Positions 59,597-64,000 of a stretch of 64,000 bases of DNA are shown one piece after another. The notes under the pieces were generated by a model that searched no databases, was not told the origin of the DNA, and was given only the letters and a program-made list of their open reading frames with translations. Both the position numbers and the translations under genes were made by a program. This DNA comes from Pseudomonadota bacterium. Its GTDB lineage: Bacteria; Pseudomonadota; Alphaproteobacteria; Rhizobiales; Devosiaceae. Numbering within the stretch: the first letter of the stretch is position 1; every line of letters begins with the position of its first letter. The stretch covers positions 1-64,000 of the forward strand of contig JAEWBN010000002.1 in NCBI GenBank assembly GCA_023391095.1, read 5' to 3'.

Positions 59597-60729
59597 CCGA
59601 AACCGTCTTTTCCAATGCGCGCGTGGTCCTCGCCACCGAGGTCGTAACCGGTTCCGTGCTGGTGCGCGAAGGGGTGATTGCCGCCCTCGATAGCGGCCCC
59701 TCCGATCAGGGTCACGACCTCGGCGGCGACTACCTCATCCCGGGCCTCGTCGAACTCCATACCGACCATCTCGAGAATCACTACCGGCCGCGCCCCGGCG
59801 TATTCTGGGACCCGCTGGCCGCGCTGCACGCACACGACGCCCAGATCGCCGGCTCGGGCATCACCACCGTCTTTGATGCCGTGCGCATCGGCTCCGACGA
59901 CGATCTGCCCGATATGCTCGTGCATGCCGAAAAGCTGGTCTCGGCCGTGCGCGCCGGCCGCGATGGCGGCTGGCTGCGTTCGGAGCATTTCATTCACCTC
60001 CGCTGCGAGCTGCCGAGCCACGACGTCGTCGCCCATTTCGACGCCCTGGCCCATCATCCTTCCACACGCATGGCCTCGGTCATGGACCACACGCCCGGCC
60101 AGCGGCAGTTCCAGTCGCTCGAGGCCTATAAGCGCTTTTACGGCCCCAAAATGGGGCGGAGCCCTGACGAGATGCAGGCCTATCTCGACGCGCGCCAGGC
60201 CGAGCACGACCGCTATTCGGCTGCCAATCGCCAGGCGCTTGTCCGAAGAGCCCGGCAGCTTGGCCTGGCACTGGCCAGCCATGACGATGCCACGGTCGCC
60301 CATGTCGAAGAGGCCGCTCGCGACGGCGTCGCCATTTCCGAATTTCCAACGACGCTTGAAGCCGCCTCGGCGGCCAAGGATGCGGGCCTCGCCGTCCTCA
60401 TGGGTGCACCCAATGTCGTGCGGGGCCGCTCCCATTCGGGCAATATCTCGGCCACGGACCTTGTCGCGGCGGGACTCCTCGATATCCTCAGTTCCGACTA
60501 TGTCCCCTTTGCGCTGCTTCAGGCCGCCTTTCTGATGCCCTCGCGCGTAGAAGGCCTTGACCTCTCGCGGGCCCTGGCTACCGTAACCCTCAATCCGGCG
60601 CGGGCCGCCGGCCTTGATGACCGCGGCGAGATTGCGCCGGGTAAGCGGGCCGATCTCGTGCAGGTAGCGGCCGATGCGCCGCTGCCGGTTGTGCGTGGCG
60701 TGTGGCGGGAAGGGCAGCGTGTAAGTTGA
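59593..60729 (+). CDS. phnM: PhnM, ribosylphosphonate triphosphate diphosphatase
   Basis: 378 residues, amidohydrolase fold. Metal motif LVELHTDHLENHYRPRPGVF, then HIHLRCELPSHDVV-type strand (EHFIHLRCELP), SVMDHTPGQRQF, LASHDDATVAHV and the SDYVPFALLQAAF end. Removes pyrophosphate from alpha-D-ribose-1-methylphosphonate 5-triphosphate in the C-P lyase pathway. The stop overlaps the phnN start (TTGA). Confidence 0.94.
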   Translation: MTETVFSNARVVLATEVVTGSVLVREGVIAALDSGPSDQGHDLGGDYLIPGLVELHTDHLENHYRPRPGVFWDPLAALHAHDAQIAGSGITTVFDAVRIGSDDDLPDMLVHAEKLVSAVRAGRDGGWLRSEHFIHLRCELPSHDVVAHFDALAHHPSTRMASVMDHTPGQRQFQSLEAYKRFYGPKMGRSPDEMQAYLDARQAEHDRYSAANRQALVRRARQLGLALASHDDATVAHVEEAARDGVAISEFPTTLEAASAAKDAGLAVLMGAPNVVRGRSHSGNISATDLVAAGLLDILSSDYVPFALLQAAFLMPSRVEGLDLSRALATVTLNPARAAGLDDRGEIAPGKRADLVQVAADAPLPVVRGVWREGQRVS

Positions 60730-61292
60730 GCGAAAGGCCCCCCGGCGTACTGGTTCTGGTTGTTGGCCCCTCGGGGGTCGGCAAGGACACGCTGATCGGT
60801 GGCGCGCGCAAGGCGCTGGAACAGGATCGCCGCTTTTCATTCGTGCGCCGCTGCGTAACCCGTCCGGCCGACATCGACCTGGAAGACCATATCGGCATGG
60901 ATCGCGCCGAGTTCGCCGAGGCCGAAGCCGCCGGGCGCTTTACCCTCGTCTGGCAGGCGCACAATCTCGACTATGCCCTGCCCATCAGCGTCGATACCGA
61001 CTTGTCCTTGGGGCGCGTGGTCGTGGCCAACATTTCCCGCCATGCGGTTCCAGCCGCGATGGCCAAATATCCCCACTGCCGCGTTGTGCAGGTTTCCGCC
61101 GAAATTTCCCTGCGGGCCGAACGGCTGGCGCGGCGGGGCCGCGAAAGCCGCGACCAGATTGCCGCTCGCCTGGCGCGGGAAGGGGCGGCCCTGCCGGCTC
61201 ATATCGAGCCCATCGTCATCGACAACTCGGCCTCCCCTGCCATCGGGGTAACGGCCTTCGTCATGGCCCTGCGCCGAATCGCGGCGGAGTGA
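60726..61292 (+). CDS. phnN: PhnN, ribose 1,5-bisphosphate phosphokinase
   Basis: 188 residues from a TTG that overlaps the phnM stop. Guanylate-kinase-like fold with P-loop VVGPSGVGKDTLIGGARKAL and the RRCVTRPADIDLEDHIGMDR segment. Makes PRPP from ribose 1,5-bisphosphate. With phnM and DUF1045 it forms the tail of a phosphonate operon whose C-P lyase core (phnG-L) is not in this window. Confidence 0.92.
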   Translation: MSERPPGVLVLVVGPSGVGKDTLIGGARKALEQDRRFSFVRRCVTRPADIDLEDHIGMDRAEFAEAEAAGRFTLVWQAHNLDYALPISVDTDLSLGRVVVANISRHAVPAAMAKYPHCRVVQVSAEISLRAERLARRGRESRDQIAARLAREGAALPAHIEPIVIDNSASPAIGVTAFVMALRRIAAE

Positions 61293-61313
61293 ACCCTTTC
61301 GGGGTCCGGCGCG

Positions 61314-61331
61314 TTGGTAGCAAACTACCAA
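61314..61331. repeat. Short hairpin after phnN
   Basis: TTGGTAG-CAAA-CTACCAA is a perfect 7-bp inverted repeat 22 bases after the phnN stop and 16 bases before the next gene. There is no T run; it may stabilise the transcript end or bind a regulator. Confidence 0.45.
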
Positions 61332-61346
61332 GCGTCAGGAGCCCTC

Positions 61347-61493
61347 ATGTCCCGTAACGGTCTTTATGCGGTGATCGCAATTCTGCTGGTCGCCATCGTT
61401 GCCTTTGGCATCTACACCTATCAGCAACAGTCGCGCCCCGGCATTGAAGTGCGCGTTGATGAACAGGGGATCTCGATCGATGGAAACGGCTAA
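61347..61493 (+). CDS. Small single-span membrane protein
   Basis: 48 residues with AGGAGCCC before the ATG. One span near the N-terminus (LYAVIAILLVAIVAFGIYTY) followed by a charged tail (GIEVRVDEQGISIDGNG) that resembles tails of small alphaproteobacterial membrane proteins. It overlaps the next gene by 14 bases. Confidence 0.6.
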   Translation: MSRNGLYAVIAILLVAIVAFGIYTYQQQSRPGIEVRVDEQGISIDGNG

Positions 61494-61686
61494 CGACATC
61501 GTGGCATCGCGCCGTCAGGCCATCGCCACGGCACTTTCCGCCGAAATGGAGCGACAGGCCGCAACCGGCGCCTCGCGCATGGATATCGAGGCTCTCGCCG
61601 AGGCCGTGGACCATGCGCTCGATCCAACGCCGCCGGTCTCCGAAGGCAAGCGTCCGTCCGAGCTCAACGCGACCAACGACGACTAA
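61480..61686 (+). CDS. Small soluble protein of unknown function
   Basis: 68 residues, starting inside the end of the previous gene. Helical composition (DIVASRRQAIATALSAEMER; MDIEALAEAVDHALDP) and a terminal SELNATNDD. The overlap suggests translational coupling. It ends before a strong terminator. Confidence 0.5.
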   Translation: METANDIVASRRQAIATALSAEMERQAATGASRMDIEALAEAVDHALDPTPPVSEGKRPSELNATNDD

Positions 61687-61705
61687 GAGGGACGTCGTGC
61701 AATGC

Positions 61706-61730
61706 AGCCGGTGGCCACGCCACCGGCTTT
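61706..61730. terminator. Bidirectional intrinsic terminator
   Basis: AGCCGGTGGC (61706-61715), loop CAC, GCCACCGGCT (61719-61728), then TT. It lies between two convergent genes and can serve both. Confidence 0.8.
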
Positions 61731-61731
61731 G

Positions 61732-61947
61732 TCATGCCGCCTCTTCGCCCAGCACGGCCTGGCTCACCGCCAGATGCGCTGTTTCCACACTTGGGAAGTG
61801 GACGCCGTCAATGGCGAAGGCGGGCAGCTTGACCGCCAGAAACCGGTAGCCTTCTGAATCGGGCACAACCACGCCCTGCGGCTCGCCGCCAACTTCGATC
61901 ACGATGGGCTTTAGCCTTGCGGCCCGGTTCAAATTGTTTTCCTGCAT
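61732..61947 (-). CDS. Small protein of unknown function
   Basis: 71 residues (GGEPQGVVVPDSEGYRFLAV; SVETAHLAVSQAVLGEEAA). The strand-helix pattern looks like a small beta-rich domain with a helix, perhaps a regulator of translation or an antitoxin-like fold. No family is recognised. Confidence 0.5.
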   Translation of the reverse strand: MQENNLNRAARLKPIVIEVGGEPQGVVVPDSEGYRFLAVKLPAFAIDGVHFPSVETAHLAVSQAVLGEEAA

Positions 61948-62444
61948 GGGAGCAATCTCCGCTTGCGCGCCATTCCAGCATCAGGCCACCGGTTGGGTGG
62001 GCCTGGGGTCGGCAACGCGGGTTCTATCGGGTTTGTGAGACGAAGGTGTGACGCAGGTCACATTCGTTTGGAGCGACAGAAACCTTGCCAGCGTTTGGCG
62101 CCGGCGGTGCAGGTTACTACGGTCGAACACACGGCATGGAGAGTGAAGGTCGTCGATGTCGTCATCGTCATTCCTTTCCTTGCAGGTGTTGAACGAGCAC
62201 GGGCGCGAAGCTGCGCCGTGATGATGGCAAGATAGAGTCTGGCTTTGAAGATTTCCAGTGCCGGCCAGTGCGTAAACCGCGCCAAAAGCGAAAAAGCCTC
62301 CTCGACTTTCGACCTAAGAGGAGAATGAGACAAATCTACTCAGCTTTTCCCATGCGCAATCGCCACGCTTGCCGCGGGCAGAAATCTGGTGTTCTTAACA
62401 TGGATCATTGCCGCCAAAGCGTCAGGCGGTGGGAGGATAGTGCC
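61948..62444. other. Gene-poor stretch upstream of the LacI-family gene
   Basis: About 500 bases without a supported gene. A minus-strand frame (62058-62333, TTG start, 91 codons) has no ribosome site and a basic composition. A run TGTGACGCAGGTCACA at 62047-62062 is a near-perfect palindrome (TGTGAC-GCAG-GTCACA) of the type bound by Crp-family regulators. No promoter is certain. Confidence 0.45.
62047..62062. promoter_or_regulatory. Crp-like palindrome TGTGAC-N4-GTCACA
   Basis: Perfect 6-bp arms with a four-base spacer. The Crp consensus TGTGA-N6-TCACA is met exactly. It lies about 100 bases upstream of the small gene 61732-61947 (minus strand) and 380 bases upstream of the LacI-family gene; the former is the likelier target. 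Regulation by a cAMP-type Crp protein is inference. Confidence 0.55.
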
Positions 62445-63491
62445 GTGTCGGAACAACAAGTGCCGCCCGCTAAAGGGGCCAAGCGGGGTGTCAAGCCATC
62501 CGGAAAGCCGACGCTCAAGACCATAGCCGAGATGACGGGTCTTGCCGTCACCACCATTTCGCGCGCCCTCAATAATGCGCCCGAACTGGCGCAGGAAACG
62601 CGCGACCGCGTCCAGAAAATCGCTGCCGAAATCGGCTATCTGCCCGACCGCGCGGCGCTTCGCCTCAAGACCGGGCGCACCAATGTCATTGCCTTGGTGC
62701 TTGAGCCGGACGAACAGATTTATGGCTTTGGCACCAATCTGGTGAGCGGCATCACCGAGGCGCTGCGTGATACGGCCTACCACCTCGTCATCACGCCGCA
62801 ATTCCGCAACGTTCCGCCGCTCGAACCCATCCGCCACATTGTGCGCAATCGCATGGCCGATGGCGTCATTTTCTCCAAGTCGGAGTCCCTCGACGAGCGT
62901 GTCCGCTTTCTGCTCGACAGCGACTTTCCCTTTGTCAGCCACGGCCGCACCCAATGGCCCGAGGCCCATCCCTTTGTCGATTTCGACAACGAGACCTATG
63001 CCTATGAAGCTGTGCTGCGCCTTGCCAAAAAGGGCGTGCGCCGGGTATCCATCGTGCTGCCCGACAGCGCGCTCACCTATAACGAGCATCTGCGCGCCGG
63101 CATCGCGCGCGGCGCTCAGGATGCCGGCATTGCCTATGAATATGCGCCCGACGTGAACCTGGGCAGCCCCACCGACGCTATCCGCAACTATGTGGTCAAG
63201 CGCGCCAAGCGCCCCGATGGTCCGGACGGCTATGTCTGCGCTTCGGAAGTCTCTTCGCTGGCCGTGATCGGCGGGCTCACTGAAGCCGGCCTGCGCGTAG
63301 GCGAAACTGCCCACGTGGTCACCAAGCAGAATTCGCCGCTGTTCATGCAATTCCAGTCCGGCGCCGAGACGGCGCAGGAGGATTTCATCCTGTCCGGCCG
63401 CAATCTGGGGGCCACCCTGCTCCGCCGCATCGCCGGAGAAACCGATGGCCTGCAGGTGCTGATGCCGCCCCGCTTCGATTGGCAGGGCTGA
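62445..63491 (+). CDS. LacI-family transcriptional regulator
   Basis: 348 residues from a GTG with GGGAGGA eight bases upstream; the frame is open further up without a site. Helix-turn-helix TLKTIAEMTGLAVTTISRAL (about residues 24-43), then the sugar-binding domain (TNVIALVLEPDEQIYGFGTN; YVCASEVSSLAVIGGLTEAG; LQVLMPPRFDWQG). The C-terminal LMPPRF is found in regulators of sugar uptake in rhizobia. Its target genes must be outside this window. Confidence 0.9.
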   Translation: MSEQQVPPAKGAKRGVKPSGKPTLKTIAEMTGLAVTTISRALNNAPELAQETRDRVQKIAAEIGYLPDRAALRLKTGRTNVIALVLEPDEQIYGFGTNLVSGITEALRDTAYHLVITPQFRNVPPLEPIRHIVRNRMADGVIFSKSESLDERVRFLLDSDFPFVSHGRTQWPEAHPFVDFDNETYAYEAVLRLAKKGVRRVSIVLPDSALTYNEHLRAGIARGAQDAGIAYEYAPDVNLGSPTDAIRNYVVKRAKRPDGPDGYVCASEVSSLAVIGGLTEAGLRVGETAHVVTKQNSPLFMQFQSGAETAQEDFILSGRNLGATLLRRIAGETDGLQVLMPPRFDWQG

Positions 63492-63494
63492 GGC

Positions 63495-64000
63495 TCAGGA
63501 CCCTTCAAGCTCCTCGCGCAGCATTTCAAGCTCCAGCCACTGCTCTTCGGCCGCGGCCTTTTTGGCTTCGGCGGCTTCAAGAGCCTTGGATTTGGCTGCA
63601 AAGCCATTGGGGTCCTTGGTGTAAAAGGCAGGGTCGGCCAGCGCCGCGCCCAGCGCCTTGATCTCGGCGTCGAGCTTTTCGATGTCCTTGGGCAGCGTTT
63701 CGAGCGCGTGCTTTTCCTTGAAGCTCAGCTTGCGCTTGGCCTGAACCGGCGCGGGCGCCTCGCTTCTGGCCTTTTCGGCCTTGGGTGCCTTCTCGACAAC
63801 GCGCGCCGAAACTCCGCTCCCGCGCTGGGAAACCATGTCGGTATACCCGCCGGCATATTCAGTCCAGCGCCCGTCCCCTTCCGCCATGATCACCGATGTG
63901 GCGACCCGGTCGAGGAAGTCGCGGTCATGGCTCACCACCACCACGGTTCCGGCATAGTCGGAAACCATTTCCTCCAGGAGGTCCAGCGTCTCGAGATCGA
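63495..64000 (-). CDS. ABC-F family ATPase, C-terminal part (gene cut by window edge)
   Basis: The visible 168 codons include the switch His in VVVVSHDRDFLDRVATSVI, the AEGDGRWTEYAGGYTDMVSQ stretch, a basic Ala/Lys linker and a C-terminal coiled coil (LPKDIEKLDAEIKALGAALA; KKAAAEEQWLELEMLREELE) as in Uup-type proteins. The frame continues past 64000, where the rest of the second ATPase domain lies. Such proteins act at the ribosome or on branched DNA, not in transport. Confidence 0.88.
   Translation of the reverse strand, partial: DLETLDLLEEMVSDYAGTVVVVSHDRDFLDRVATSVIMAEGDGRWTEYAGGYTDMVSQRGSGVSARVVEKAPKAEKARSEAPAPVQAKRKLSFKEKHALETLPKDIEKLDAEIKALGAALADPAFYTKDPNGFAAKSKALEAAEAKKAAAEEQWLELEMLREELEGS

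Noticed and set aside
59386..60840. 484-codon minus-strand frame opposite phnM
   Set aside because: PhnM motifs are unmistakable on the plus strand; the antisense translation is low quality.
62058..62333. Minus-strand 91-codon frame before the LacI-type gene
   Set aside because: TTG start without ribosome site and a biased basic composition; also overlaps the Crp-like site.

Overview
The window reads as the chromosome of a GC-rich alphaproteobacterium of the order Hyphomicrobiales, most likely Devosiaceae (Devosia or Pelagibacterium type). Supporting this are the zeaxanthin cluster with a type 2 IPP isomerase, a RpoE/ChrR singlet-oxygen module, a sigma-EcfG-type promoter, TRAP transport and PcaR-type control. 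The genus is inference. There is no rRNA, no intact tRNA and no CRISPR array.

Positions 1 to about 23,690 look like a genomic island. It holds a decayed IS91-type element, a LacI regulator with a broken ABC sugar-permease pair, and a frameshifted small gene. Next comes a compact secretion cassette (5525-10913): three double-glycine-leader peptides (an amphipathic peptide, a proline-rich peptide with 40% Pro in the mature part, and a Gly/Ala-rich microcin-like peptide), a terminator-like hairpin, a CvaA-type membrane fusion protein, a C39-peptidase ABC exporter and two trailing genes that are immunity candidates. This cassette is the best candidate for an undescribed system. After it come many unrecognised secreted or membrane-anchored proteins, an ankyrin protein and an ECF sigma/anti-sigma pair. 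The island ends with a long imperfect palindrome, a large serine recombinase and two tRNA 3'-end fragments, the second of which (23672-23689) probably marks the boundary.

From 23.7 kb on the content looks like stable chromosome. A GntR regulator is divergent from an SDR - TRAP transporter - PEP-mutase-family operon. A stress block follows (Mn catalase, DUF892-like ferritin-like protein, Zn alcohol dehydrogenase, several small membrane proteins, Crp/Fnr regulator behind a sigma-EcfG-like promoter). Then come carotenoid synthesis (fni, crtE, an ABC-2 transporter, crtZ, convergent crtYIB), an AI-2E family protein, and pcaR with pcaIJF around a perfect 10-bp inverted repeat.

The last part holds a cyclophilin, an Asp/Glu racemase and a RpoE-ChrR pair sharing a divergent promoter region with a flavoprotein/DUF1365 operon; both promoters have the same TGATCC-N16-CGTA layout. 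It continues with a GntR regulator and a galactose/arabinose dehydrogenase, a VOC protein, glycerate kinase, a partial phosphonate operon (DUF1045, phnM, phnN), a LacI regulator and the end of an ABC-F ATPase gene cut by the window edge. Carotenoids, RpoE-ChrR and Mn catalase together suggest a cell equipped against photo-oxidative and peroxide stress.
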